Shown: in pieces, positions 16,891 through 25,453 of the stretch
How the letters are laid out: each line of letters opens with the position of its first letter
Position numbering within the stretch: the stretch's first letter is position 1
Source of the DNA: Kitasatospora azatica KCTC 9699
GTDB lineage: Bacteria > Actinomycetota > Actinomycetes > Streptomycetales > Streptomycetaceae
NCBI RefSeq assembly: GCF_000744785.1
Contig: NZ_JQMO01000003.1
Span: forward strand, 5,394,001 to 5,458,000
DNA length: 64,000 nt
Direction of reading: 5' to 3'
Position numbers and translations under genes: made by a program
The notes under the pieces: model-generated
What the model was told of the DNA's origin: nothing
The model's input: the letters and a program-made list of their open reading frames with translations, nothing else
Databases searched by the model: none

Positions 16891-18242
16891 GCACCACCTC
16901 GTCGTACAACCCCGCCGACCCGACCGACCTGGTGGTCGAGGCACCGACCGCCGGCGCCTTCGGCACCCTGGCCGCCGTCGAACGGGCCCGGGCGGCCCAG
17001 CCCGGCTGGGTCGCGGCCGGCGCCGCGGCCCGCTCCGCCGCGCTCGGCCGGGCGGCCGCGGCCGTCGAGGAGCATGCCGAGGAACTGGTCGCGCTGGCCG
17101 AGCGCGAGGTCGGCAAGCCGACCGCCGAGGCGCGCGGCGAGGTGGCCCGGACGGTGGCGATCCTGCGGTACTACGCGCAGGCGCCGTACGCGCCCGCCGG
17201 TGCCGTGCACGAGCCGGCGGCAGGGGAGGGGCTGCTGCTCACCCGGCGGCGCCCGCACGGCGTGGCCGGGCTGATCACCCCGTGGAACTTCCCGCTGGCG
17301 ATCCCGGTGTGGAAGGCCGCGCCCGCACTGGCCATGGGCAACACCGTGGTGCTCAAGCCGGCCCCCGAGGCGACCGCCTGCGCGCTGCGCCTGGCGGAGC
17401 TGCTCGCCCTGCCGCAGGACGTCTTCACCGTGCTGCCCGGCGGCGCCGAGGAGGGCGCGGCGCTGGTCTCGGCCGCCGACGTGGTCTCCTTCACCGGCTC
17501 CACCGCCACCGGCGCCTCGGTGGTCCGGGCGAGCGCCGAGCGCGGGGTGCCGGTGCAGGCCGAGATGGGCGGGGTCAACGCGGCCGTGGTGCTGCCGGAG
17601 GCCGACATCGAGCAGGCCGCGGCGCACCTGGCCTACGCGATCGCCGGGTACGCCGGGCAGAAGTGCACCGCCACCAGCCGGGTGATCGCGGTCGGCGCCG
17701 CCTACGAGCCGCTGCGCGAGGCGCTGGTCAAGGCCCTGGCCGCCGTCGCCGACAGCAGCCCGGTGATCTCGGCGGCCGCCCGCGAGCGGCTGGCCGGTGC
17801 GATCGGCTCGGCGGTCGACGGCGGCGCCACCCTGCTGACGGGTGGTCGGATCCCGCAGCGGGACGGCTGGTTCATCGAGCCCGCGCTGCTCGAAGGGGTG
17901 CCGGCCGGCCATCCACTGCTGGCCGAGGAGTTCTTCGGGCCGCTGGCGGTGCTGCTCCCGGCGGCCGACCTGGACGAGGCGATCGCGCTGGCCAACTCCT
18001 CCCGGCACAGCCTCTCCGCCTCGGTGCACACCCGGGACCTGGACGTGGCGCTGGCCGCCGCCGACCGGCTGGCGGCGGGCATGGTGCGGATCAACGCGCC
18101 GTCCAGCGGCGTCGACTTCCACCTCCCGTTCGGCGGCTCCGGCGCCGCCTCGTACGGGGCGCGCGAGCAGGGGCAGGCGGCGCTCGACTTCTACACCTCC
18201 AGCCGGACGATCTCGCTGCTGCCCGCCGGGAGCGGCCGGTGA
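16887..18242 (+). CDS. Aldehyde dehydrogenase, probable 2-oxoglutarate semialdehyde dehydrogenase
   Basis: NAD(P)-dependent dehydrogenase of 451 residues, slightly short for the family. Motifs: TPWNFPLAIPVWK (cofactor site), FTGSTATG, catalytic Glu226 in EMGG, and nucleophile Cys260 in GQKC. In this cluster it would oxidise the semialdehyde made by the DapA-family lyase to 2-oxoglutarate, the exit to the citric acid cycle. It is coupled at both ends by 4-bp overlaps with proline racemase family genes. Confidence 0.87.
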   Translation: MSTTSSYNPADPTDLVVEAPTAGAFGTLAAVERARAAQPGWVAAGAAARSAALGRAAAAVEEHAEELVALAEREVGKPTAEARGEVARTVAILRYYAQAPYAPAGAVHEPAAGEGLLLTRRRPHGVAGLITPWNFPLAIPVWKAAPALAMGNTVVLKPAPEATACALRLAELLALPQDVFTVLPGGAEEGAALVSAADVVSFTGSTATGASVVRASAERGVPVQAEMGGVNAAVVLPEADIEQAAAHLAYAIAGYAGQKCTATSRVIAVGAAYEPLREALVKALAAVADSSPVISAAARERLAGAIGSAVDGGATLLTGGRIPQRDGWFIEPALLEGVPAGHPLLAEEFFGPLAVLLPAADLDEAIALANSSRHSLSASVHTRDLDVALAAADRLAAGMVRINAPSSGVDFHLPFGGSGAASYGAREQGQAALDFYTSSRTISLLPAGSGR

Positions 18243-19207
18243 TCATCGAGACCGTCGACTACCACACCGCGGGCGAGCCGTTCCGGATCGTGGCCTCCGG
18301 GCTGCCGCCGATCCCCGGGGACACCGTCGCCGAGCGCCGGGCCATCGCGCTCGGCGCCGGCGGCAGCCCGACCAGTCCGCGGCCCAGCCGGCTGGACACC
18401 GTCCGGCAGCTGCTCACCCGCGAGCCGCGCGGGCACGCGGGGATGTACGGCGGGTTCCTGGTGCCGCCGGACGACAGTGAGGCCCACCTGGGGGTGCTCT
18501 TCTTCCACAAGGACGGCTACTCGACCGCCTGCGGCCACGGCACCATCGCGCTCGGCGCCTGGGCGGTGGACAGCGGCCTGGTCGCGGCGCCCGAGGACGG
18601 GCGCGCGCAGGTGCGGATCGACGTGCCGTCGGGCCGGGTCACGGCCGTGGTGCACCGCTCCGGCGGGCGGACCACGGCGGTCACCTTCCGCAATGTGCCG
18701 ACCCGGGTGCTGGCGCGCGCCGTGACCGTGAAGACCTCGGTGGGGGAGCTGAACGTCGACCTGGCCGACGCCGGGGCCGTCTACGCCTCGCTGCGGGTGG
18801 ACGAGGTCTCGCTCGGGACGCTGCCCGGTCTGACCGCGCTGGGGCGGGAGATCCGCAGCGCGCTGCCGGCGCGGTACGACGTGTACGGCGTGATCTTCCA
18901 CCAGGAGCTGCCCGACGGCCCGTCCGGCCCGCGCCAGCGCAACGTCACCGTGTTCGCCGACGGCCAGATCGACCGCTCGCCCTGCGGCTCCGGCACCTCC
19001 GCCCGGCTCGCGCTGCTGGCCGAGGACGGGCTGCGCGGTGAGCTCTGGCACGAGTCGGTGATCGGAACGGTCTTCACCGGCCGGGTGGTGGCGGAGCGGG
19101 ACGGCGGCGTGGTCACCGAGGTCACCGGGGAGGCGTACCCGACCGGGGAGCACCGGTTCGTGCTGGCGGACGGGGACGGGCTCGGGACGGGGTTCCTGCT
19201 CCAGTGA
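18239..19207 (+). CDS. Second proline racemase superfamily protein
   Basis: 322 residues from GTG 18239, overlapping the dehydrogenase stop. Cys98 (ACGHGTIA) and Cys249 (SPCGSGTSA) are both present. The next gene is an ornithine-cyclodeaminase-type reductase, the pairing known for trans-3-hydroxy-L-proline use (LhpH dehydratase and LhpI reductase). Characterised trans-3-hydroxyproline dehydratases replace the second Cys by Thr, whereas this protein keeps Cys/Cys. It may therefore be an epimerase acting on another hydroxyproline isomer, or a dehydratase with an unusual site. The superfamily is certain; the reaction is not. Confidence 0.85.
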   Translation: MIIETVDYHTAGEPFRIVASGLPPIPGDTVAERRAIALGAGGSPTSPRPSRLDTVRQLLTREPRGHAGMYGGFLVPPDDSEAHLGVLFFHKDGYSTACGHGTIALGAWAVDSGLVAAPEDGRAQVRIDVPSGRVTAVVHRSGGRTTAVTFRNVPTRVLARAVTVKTSVGELNVDLADAGAVYASLRVDEVSLGTLPGLTALGREIRSALPARYDVYGVIFHQELPDGPSGPRQRNVTVFADGQIDRSPCGSGTSARLALLAEDGLRGELWHESVIGTVFTGRVVAERDGGVVTEVTGEAYPTGEHRFVLADGDGLGTGFLLQ

Positions 19208-20133
19208 CGCTTCCCGTGACGCGGCCCGTGACGCTGCCCTGGCTTCCCGTCGACCGCCTGACGCCGAGTCAGGCGGTCGACGCCCTGGTCGAGGCCCTGC
19301 GGGGTGGGCTGGACCCCGAGGCGTGCCCGGCGCGGCTCGGCGTTCCGGTGCCCGCCGGCGAGCTGCTGGTGATGCCCGCCGCCACCGCCGAGTACGCCGG
19401 GGTCAAGATCGCGGGGGTGGCTCCGGGCAACGCCCGGCGCGGGCTGCCCCGGATCACCGGCAGCTACCTGCTGCTCGACGGCGCCACCCTGCTCCCGCTC
19501 GCCCTGCTCGACGGCGCCGCGCTCACCACCCTGCGGACCCCGGCGGTCACGGCCCTCGCGCTGGACCGGCTCGCCGCCCCCGAGGCCGCGCACCTGGTGC
19601 TCTTCGGGGCCGGGCCGCAGGCGTACGGGCATCTGGACGCGCTGCTCGCGGTCCGTCCGCTGCGCCGGGTCACCGTGGTGGCGCGGCGGGCCGAGGCGGG
19701 GGCGGCGCTGGTCGGGTACGCGGCCTCGCTCGGCCTGCCGGCTGCCGCGGGCAGCGCGGCGCAGGTGGCCGAGGCGGACCTGGTGGTCTGTTGCACCACC
19801 GCCACCGAGCCGCTCTTCGACGGTGCGGCCGTGCCCGCCCACGCGGCCGTCGCGGCGGTCGGCTCGCACTCGCCCACGGCGCGGGAGGTCGACGCCGCCC
19901 TGGTGCGGCGGGCCTCCTGCTACGTCGAGGCCCGCGCGGTGGCCCGGCGCGAGGCGGGCGACCTGGTGCTCGCCGAGCCGGACTGGGAGCGGGTGGCCAA
20001 CCTCGCCGAACTGGTCGCCGGCACGGCCGAGGTCCGCACCGACCGTCCGCGCTTCTTCAAGAGCGTCGGCATGGCCTGGCAGGACCTCGCGGTGGCGGCC
20101 GCCATCCACCGCGGCCAGGACCGGACGAGGTGA
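19204..20133 (+). CDS. Ornithine cyclodeaminase/mu-crystallin family protein, probable 1-pyrroline-2-carboxylate reductase
   Basis: 309 residues. The substrate-binding segment (around AEYAGVKIAGVAPGN) and nucleotide-binding glycine motif LFGAGPQAYGHL are typical of the family. Members encoded beside proline-racemase-type dehydratases reduce 1-pyrroline-2-carboxylate to L-proline. The GTG start overlaps the preceding stop (GTGA), so the two proteins are made together. It is the last gene of the catabolic operon; the GntR gene follows after 137 bp with its own operator. True ornithine cyclodeaminase activity is less likely here. Confidence 0.82.
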   Translation: MTLPVTRPVTLPWLPVDRLTPSQAVDALVEALRGGLDPEACPARLGVPVPAGELLVMPAATAEYAGVKIAGVAPGNARRGLPRITGSYLLLDGATLLPLALLDGAALTTLRTPAVTALALDRLAAPEAAHLVLFGAGPQAYGHLDALLAVRPLRRVTVVARRAEAGAALVGYAASLGLPAAAGSAAQVAEADLVVCCTTATEPLFDGAAVPAHAAVAAVGSHSPTAREVDAALVRRASCYVEARAVARREAGDLVLAEPDWERVANLAELVAGTAEVRTDRPRFFKSVGMAWQDLAVAAAIHRGQDRTR

Positions 20134-20227
20134 TTCCGAATCTCACTCCGTGGCCATTCGGTGCCCCGGAGTTCCCTGATAGGACGTCAAGCGGGATGAT
20201 GGGACGATCGGGAGCGCCCGACGAAAC

Positions 20228-20239
20228 GTGACATTGTAC
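20228..20239 (+). promoter_or_regulatory. Operator site C (GntR gene)
   Basis: Dyad GTGACATTGTAC, 31 bp before the GntR start codon. It is a member of the shared GTGAMATNNYAC set and suggests autoregulation. A possible -10 TACGCT (20237-20242) overlaps its end. Confidence 0.65.
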
Positions 20240-20270
20240 GCTGGTGCTCCGCACCGTCCGGAGGACCGCA

Positions 20271-20981
20271 GTGACCGAGTCAAAGCCCCGCCCCCTCATT
20301 TCCGTCCAGGAGCGCCTGCGCGACCAGGTCGCGCACGCCCTGCGGGCCGCGCTGATCTCGGGCGAGCTGCGCCCCGGCGTCGTCTACTCAGCCCCGGCGC
20401 TGGCCGCCGACTTCGGCGTCTCGGCCACCCCGGTCCGTGAGGCGATGCTCGACCTGGCCCGGGAGGGCCTGGTCGAGGCGGTCCGCAACAAGGGCTTCCG
20501 GGTCACCGAGATGACGGAGCGCGACCTGGACGACTACACCGAGATCCGTGCCCTGATCGAGGTCCCCACCGTCGGCCGGGTCACCCGCACCGCCACCCCC
20601 CAGCAGCTGGAGGCGCTGCGCTCCGACGCCGAGGCCATCGTCGCCGCCGCCCGCCGGCACGACCTGATCGCCTACCTCGAGGCCGACCGCCACTTCCACC
20701 TGACCCTGCTCGGCCTGGCCGGCAACGCCCGCCTGGTCGAGGTGGTCGGCGACCTGCGCAAGCGCTCCCGCCTCTACGGCCTGACCCGCCTCGACCAGCG
20801 CGGCGAACTCGTCTCCTCCGCCGAGGAACACCTCGAACTCCTCGACCTGATGCTGGCCGGCGACGCCGAAGCCGCCGAGGCCTGCATGGCCCGCCACCTC
20901 GGCCACGTCCGCTCCCTGTGGGCGGAAGGCCGCGAGGAGCTGGAGGAGGAGAAGCCGGCCCTGCGGCTGGGGATGCGGTAG
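20271..20981 (+). CDS. GntR-family (FCD domain) transcriptional regulator
   Basis: 236 residues. N-terminal winged helix (about residues 10-75; ALAADFGVSATPVREAML is the recognition region) and a C-terminal all-helical FCD ligand-binding domain with likely metal-binding His residues (DRHFHL, AEEHLEL, MARHLGH). GTG 20271 is chosen because GGAGGA (20260-20265) is 5 nt upstream. Position at the end of the hydroxyproline operon and the shared dyad in its own leader make it the best candidate for the factor binding sites A-F. The ligand is probably a hydroxyproline pathway compound (inference). Confidence 0.9.
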   Translation: MTESKPRPLISVQERLRDQVAHALRAALISGELRPGVVYSAPALAADFGVSATPVREAMLDLAREGLVEAVRNKGFRVTEMTERDLDDYTEIRALIEVPTVGRVTRTATPQQLEALRSDAEAIVAAARRHDLIAYLEADRHFHLTLLGLAGNARLVEVVGDLRKRSRLYGLTRLDQRGELVSSAEEHLELLDLMLAGDAEAAEACMARHLGHVRSLWAEGREELEEEKPALRLGMR

Positions 20982-21003
20982 GGGTACCCGTTCGGGTGAA
21001 TGA

Positions 21004-21447
21004 GCTGGAATCTCATGGTCCGGTTCCTCGCTGCGGGGCCTGCACGCCGATGAGTCACGTGTCCTCCAGGCGGTCGGACTCTGGCTGCCCTCGGGACCGT
21101 CCGACTACGCGATCCCCGACCTCGCGCTGGTGGACTCCGACTTCGCCGATCACAAGATCTCGTTCAACTGCTACGACCCGTCCGTGTTTCGCCTGGTCCT
21201 GGAGGTCACATCCTCCAACCTTGGCGATGACGTGCGGAAGAAGCCGCTGGCATACGCCGGCGCGGGCATCCCCGTGTACGTGATCGTCGACCGCACCAAG
21301 CGTCTTCTGCGCGTCCTCACCGACCCCCATGACGGCGAGTACCGGATCCACACCATCCACCGCCCCGGCGAGTCCTTCACCCTGCCCGCCTCGATCGGCG
21401 CCGAGGTGACCCTAGAGGTCGACGCCGTGCTCGGGCCGGAGAAGTAG
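21004..21447 (+). pseudogene. 5'-truncated Uma2-family (DUF820) endonuclease-like gene
   Basis: The frame is open from 21004 and encodes a recognisable Uma2 core: DYAIPDLALVDSDF, then LVLEVTSSN, KKPLAYAGAGIPVYVIVD and a C-terminal beta region. The first in-frame start codon is GTG 21130, inside the core, and the usual N-terminal 60-70 residues are absent after a stop at 21001-21003. It is therefore probably a remnant. Its last 36 bp overlap the convergent ABC ATPase gene. Confidence 0.65.
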
Positions 21448-22140
21448 CCGACCGTCCGCCATCTCCACCACCCGGTCGACCCGGCCGAGCAGCTCGCGGT
21501 CGTGGGTGACCATCACGGTGGCCGTCCGGTGCTCGCGGGTCACCTCGCTGAGCAGGTCCACGATCTGGGCACCGCGCTCGTGGTCCAGGGCGGAGGTGGG
21601 CTCGTCGACCAACAGCACGGACGGTCGGCCGAACAGGGCGCGGGCGATGTTGACGCGTTGGCGCTCGCCGCCGGAGAGCTGGTGCGGGCGGCGCTGCTGC
21701 TTGGGGCCGGACAGGCCCACCGAGGCCAGCAGCTCGGCGGCGCGTTCGCGGGCGGCGCGGGGGCGTTCGCCGCGCAGGTCGGCCAGCACCAGCAGCTGTT
21801 CCACCGCAGTGAGCGAGGCGAGCAGGTTGGACTGCTGGAAGACGATGCCGAGGCGCTCGCGGCGCAGCGCCGTGCGCGCCTTCGCGCTGAGCGCGCCGGT
21901 GTCCTGACCGTCTATCAGGACCTGCCCGGAGTCGGGGCGCAGCAGGGTGGCCGCCACCGCGAGCAGGCTGGACTTGCCCGAGCCGGAGGGGCCGGCCACC
22001 GCGAGGAACTCGCCGGGGGCGACCGTCAGGGAGACCCGGTCGAGGGCGGTGAGGCGCTGCTCGCCGTCGGGGTAGCTGAGGGTGACCTCGTGCAGGGCCA
22101 GGCCGGTACGGGTCGCCACGGCGGGCACGGTGGTGGTCAT
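21412..22140 (-). CDS. ABC transporter ATP-binding protein (MacB/LolD type)
   Basis: 242 residues. Walker [11 protein letters not shown]-loop FQQSNLL, signature LSGGERQR, Walker [13 protein letters not shown] and the H-loop in MVTHDREL. It pairs with the FtsX-type permease encoded immediately upstream (4-bp overlap), which is the mechanotransmission/export class of ABC systems, not an importer. The divergent histidine kinase-response regulator pair probably controls it, as in antibiotic-sensing modules. Substrate unknown. Confidence 0.93.
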   Translation of the reverse strand: MTTTVPAVATRTGLALHEVTLSYPDGEQRLTALDRVSLTVAPGEFLAVAGPSGSGKSSLLAVAATLLRPDSGQVLIDGQDTGALSAKARTALRRERLGIVFQQSNLLASLTAVEQLLVLADLRGERPRAARERAAELLASVGLSGPKQQRRPHQLSGGERQRVNIARALFGRPSVLLVDEPTSALDHERGAQIVDLLSEVTREHRTATVMVTHDRELLGRVDRVVEMADGRLLLRPEHGVDL

Positions 22141-23201
22141 CGGTTGGCTCCCAGGGCGGCCATCGGGTCGACGGAGGTGATGCGGCGCACCGCGAGTGCG
22201 GCGCCGAGCAGGCCGAGCAGCACCATCACGGCCACCGGCACGGCGACGCTCGCGGCGCTCAGGTCGAAGGGCACTCCGGTGGAGGCGATGGCGCCGCCGA
22301 TCGCGCCCACCGCGCCGCCGAGCAGCGCGCCCGCCAGCAGGACCGCGGCGGCCTGGGCGAGGGCGTCGCGCACCAGGTAGGCGCTGCTCGCGCCGACCGC
22401 CTTGAGGACGGCGATGTCCGGTTTGCGCTGGACCGTCCAGACGGTGAAGAAGGCGCCGACCACGAGCGCGCTGACCGCGAAGAGGAAGCCCTGGATCAGC
22501 TGCAGGCTGCCCTGCTCGGCGGCGAAGCCGTCGATCCCGGCCGGGGCGTCGGCCAGCGGGACGGCCTTGGTGTTCGGCACCGTGCCCAGGCCGGCGCCGG
22601 AGGCGACCCGCAGGGCGAGCGCGGTCGGCTGGGACTGGCCGCTGACCGCCTCCCAGGTGGTGAGCGTGGTCCAGACGGTCGGGGCGTGGGCGTACGAGCG
22701 GTCGGCGGTGATGCCGGAGACGGTCAGCGTGCGGGCCCCTATCCGGACCTGCTGACCCACCGCCAGCTTGTTCGCCGTGGCGGTCGCGGCACCCACCGCC
22801 ACCTCGCCGTCCTGCGGCGCCCGGCCGGAGGCGACCGGCGGCAGCAGCGCGGCCGAGGTGCCGACCAGGCTGACCGCGGCGGCGGCGCCGTCACCGGTCA
22901 GCCGGGTCATCGACAGGCCCAGCGGGCTGACCGAGGAGACCCCGGCAGCGCTCGCCCAAGCGCTCGCCGCGGCCGGGGAGATGCTGCTCGAACTGAAGGA
23001 GACCGTCGGCTCGGCCCCGGCCGGGGTGCCGAAGACGATCCGGTCGGCGGGCAGCTGGGCGATGGTGGAGGAGGCGGCGGAGGCCAGCCCTCCGGTGAGC
23101 CCGTAGAGGAAGACCACCAGGGTGGTGATCAGGGTGACCACCGTGCCCATCAGGGCGAAGCGGCCCCTGGCGAAGCGGATGTCACGCAGGGCGACGAACA
23201 C
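22137..23201 (-). CDS. FtsX-type ABC transporter permease
   Basis: 354 residues. One N-terminal membrane helix (residues about 15-38), a large extracytoplasmic domain, then three C-terminal helices ending in [19 protein letters not shown] 23201 is chosen because GAGAAGG precedes it and the family N-terminus FVALRDIRFARGRF starts there; longer in-frame starts upstream read through a region without family similarity. It works with the ATPase encoded downstream. Confidence 0.9.
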   Translation of the reverse strand: MFVALRDIRFARGRFALMGTVVTLITTLVVFLYGLTGGLASAASSTIAQLPADRIVFGTPAGAEPTVSFSSSSISPAAASAWASAAGVSSVSPLGLSMTRLTGDGAAAAVSLVGTSAALLPPVASGRAPQDGEVAVGAATATANKLAVGQQVRIGARTLTVSGITADRSYAHAPTVWTTLTTWEAVSGQSQPTALALRVASGAGLGTVPNTKAVPLADAPAGIDGFAAEQGSLQLIQGFLFAVSALVVGAFFTVWTVQRKPDIAVLKAVGASSAYLVRDALAQAAAVLLAGALLGGAVGAIGGAIASTGVPFDLSAASVAVPVAVMVLLGLLGAALAVRRITSVDPMAALGANR

Positions 23202-23398
23202 GGGTACCTTCTCGGTCGGCGACGGCAGCCCCGGCGGTGCGCGGCTGAGTACCCCTCCACCTTCGCGACCGGGGGCCCGGCTGCCATCGGGTAGAGGAGT
23301 GCATCCGGAGCCCATCCACCGGTGGAGCCGGGAATCCATCGAACGGTTGATGCCACGGCGTCCGGATCGGCCGGGATCAGGCCGTACCCTCGGGAGGC

Positions 23399-24703
23399 GT
23401 GAGCCGCCCAGACAGTCACGAGCACACCGACCGACCCGACCGCGCTGACCACGCCGACCCGCAGCACCCCGACCTCGCCGAGCCGGCCCCCGCCGGACAT
23501 TCTGTGAGCACGCCCGCCCTGCGCCTGATGAACCTCGCCCTGCACGGGCTGTTCTTCACCCTGCTGGCGGTACTGGTGGTGCGCGGCCTGCTGACCGGCG
23601 AGCTCGGTGCGGGCGCGACGGTGCTGGCGCTGGTCCTCGGCGCGGCCTACGCGCTGGGCGGGCGGGTCCGACGGATCCGGGCCGACCGCCGCTGGGCCGC
23701 CGGCTGGCTGGCCGCCGTGGTCGCGCTCTGGGGCGTGCTGCTGGTGCTGCACCCGGAGTTCGGCTACCTGGCGTTCCCGCTCTACTTCGTCTGCCTGCAC
23801 CTGCTGCCGGTGCGCTGGGCACTGCCCGCGGTGCTCGGGCTGACCGGCCTGGTGGTCTTCGCCCAGGCCGGCACCGAGGGCGGCCTGACCACCGCGAAGG
23901 TGCTCGGCCCGCTGGCCGGTCTGCTGGTCGCGCTGCTCACCGCCTACGGCTACGCCGCGCTCTACCGGGAGAACCGTGAGCGGCAGCGGCTGATCGAGGA
24001 CCTGGTCTTCACCCGGGGCGAGCTGGCGCGCAGTCAGCGCGAGGCCGGGCGGCTCGCCGAGCGCCAGCGGCTGGCCGCCGAGATCCACGACACGCTCGCC
24101 CAGGGCCTGTCCAGCATCGTGCTGCTGGCCCGCTCGGCGCAGGCCGCGCTGCCGGTCGACCCGGTCGTCGCTGCGGACCGGATCGAGGAGGTCGCCCGGA
24201 CCGCCGTGGAGAACCTGGCCGAGGCCCGCAGCTTCGTCCAGGCGCTCACTCCGCCGGCCCTGGAGGACGCCACCCTGAGCGAGGCGCTGCGCCGCCTTGC
24301 CACCGGGCGCGGTGCGGCCTTCCACCTAGACGGCGAGCCGCACCCGCTGCCGGTGGAGGCGGAGGTCGCCCTGCTGCGGCTGACCCAGGAGGCGCTGGCC
24401 AACGCGGTGCGGCATGCGGCGGCGCAGCAGATCGCGGTGACGCTGAGCTATCTGGACGACGCGGTGACGCTGGACGTCTTCGACGACGGCGTGGGCTTCG
24501 AGCCGCTCGGCGGCCGGCCATCGGACGGGCGTGGCGGGCGAGGCGAGCGTGCTGGGCGAGGCGTGCAGGGCGGGTTCGGCCTGCACGGGATGCGCGAGCG
24601 GATCGCGGCGCTCGGCGGGAGCCTGACCGTGGAGTCGGCGCCGGGGGAGGGCACGGCGGTGGCTGCGTCACTGCCGCTGCGCAGCGAGGTGGTGGCGCGA
24701 TGA
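23399..24703 (+). CDS. Two-component sensor histidine kinase (NarL-system type)
   Basis: 434 residues from GTG 23399; a shorter form from GTG 23504 is possible because the first 35 residues are Asp/His/Pro-rich and unstructured. Five or so membrane helices (about 45-185) come first. A HisKA_3 dimerisation domain with His230 in AAEIHDTLAQGL follows, then the HATPase domain (DDGVGFEP and GFGLHGMRERI). There is no large extracellular sensor domain, so the signal is probably sensed in or through the membrane. The stop overlaps the regulator gene. Divergent from the exporter genes. Confidence 0.92.
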   Translation: MSRPDSHEHTDRPDRADHADPQHPDLAEPAPAGHSVSTPALRLMNLALHGLFFTLLAVLVVRGLLTGELGAGATVLALVLGAAYALGGRVRRIRADRRWAAGWLAAVVALWGVLLVLHPEFGYLAFPLYFVCLHLLPVRWALPAVLGLTGLVVFAQAGTEGGLTTAKVLGPLAGLLVALLTAYGYAALYRENRERQRLIEDLVFTRGELARSQREAGRLAERQRLAAEIHDTLAQGLSSIVLLARSAQAALPVDPVVAADRIEEVARTAVENLAEARSFVQALTPPALEDATLSEALRRLATGRGAAFHLDGEPHPLPVEAEVALLRLTQEALANAVRHAAAQQIAVTLSYLDDAVTLDVFDDGVGFEPLGGRPSDGRGGRGERAGRGVQGGFGLHGMRERIAALGGSLTVESAPGEGTAVAASLPLRSEVVAR

Positions 24704-25344
24704 TCCGGGTCATGCTGGTGGACGACCACCCGGTGGTGCGGCGTGGTCTGCGCGCTCTGGTGGACGAGCTGCCCGAGCTGACGGCCGTCGGCGAGGCGGG
24801 CGACGGCGCGGCCGCGCTGCAACTGCTGGACGAGCTGGCGGAGCGGGGCGAGGCCCGGCCGGACGTGGTGCTGATGGACCTGCAGATGGGCGCCGGGATG
24901 CACGGGGTGGAGGCGACTCGGCGGATCACCGCGCTGCCGGATCCGCCGGCGGTGCTGATCCTGACCACCTACAGCACGGACGCGGACATCCTCAGCGCGG
25001 TGGAGGCGGGGGCCACCGGCTACCTGCTCAAGGACGCCCCGCCGCAGGATCTGGTGGCCGCCGTCCAGGCGGCGGCCCGGGGCGAGACGGTGCTGGCACC
25101 CCCGGTGGCGGCCCGGCTGCTCGGGCGGGTGCGGGCCGGGCGGCCCACGCTCTCACCCCGGGAGGCGGAGATCCTCCAGCTGCTGGCCGCCGGTCTGGCC
25201 AACCGTCAGATCTCCAAGCGCCTGTTCATCAGCGAGGCCACCGTCAAGACCCACCTGGTCCACATCTACGAGAAGCTCGGCGTGGACAGCCGCACCGCCG
25301 CCATCGCCGCGGGCCTCAGCAGCGGACTGATCCGGCCGGCCTGA
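24700..25344 (+). CDS. NarL/LuxR-family response regulator
   Basis: 214 residues. The receiver domain has acidic residues DDH (8-10), phosphorylation site Asp60 in VVLMDLQM, and Lys in YLLKDAPP. The C-terminal LuxR-type helix-turn-helix spans SPREAEILQLLAAGLANRQI to VKTHLVHIYEKLGV. ATGA overlap with the kinase gene. The likely target is the divergent ABC exporter promoter in 23202-23398 (inference from position). Confidence 0.94.
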   Translation: MIRVMLVDDHPVVRRGLRALVDELPELTAVGEAGDGAAALQLLDELAERGEARPDVVLMDLQMGAGMHGVEATRRITALPDPPAVLILTTYSTDADILSAVEAGATGYLLKDAPPQDLVAAVQAAARGETVLAPPVAARLLGRVRAGRPTLSPREAEILQLLAAGLANRQISKRLFISEATVKTHLVHIYEKLGVDSRTAAIAAGLSSGLIRPA

Positions 25345-25347
25345 GCC

Positions 25348-25398
25348 GGGCCGAGAACGGAGCTGGGCCGAGAACTGAGCTGGGCCGAGAACTGATCC
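25348..25398 (+). repeat. Three 17-bp tandem repeats
   Basis: Units beginning GGGCCGAGAAC start at 25348, 25365 and 25382, an exact 17-bp period with small differences at the unit ends. They lie between the response regulator stop and the terminator hairpin. Confidence 0.8.
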
Positions 25399-25440
25399 GG
25401 CCGGGCCGACCTGACCCGGAGTCAAGTCGGCCCGGCCGGA
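25396..25440. terminator. Bidirectional hairpin terminator
   Basis: Perfect 15-bp stem (25396-25410 with 25426-25440) and 15-nt loop, between the convergent response regulator and secreted-protein genes. Confidence 0.8.
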
Positions 25441-25453
25441 CGTCAGGGGAGCG

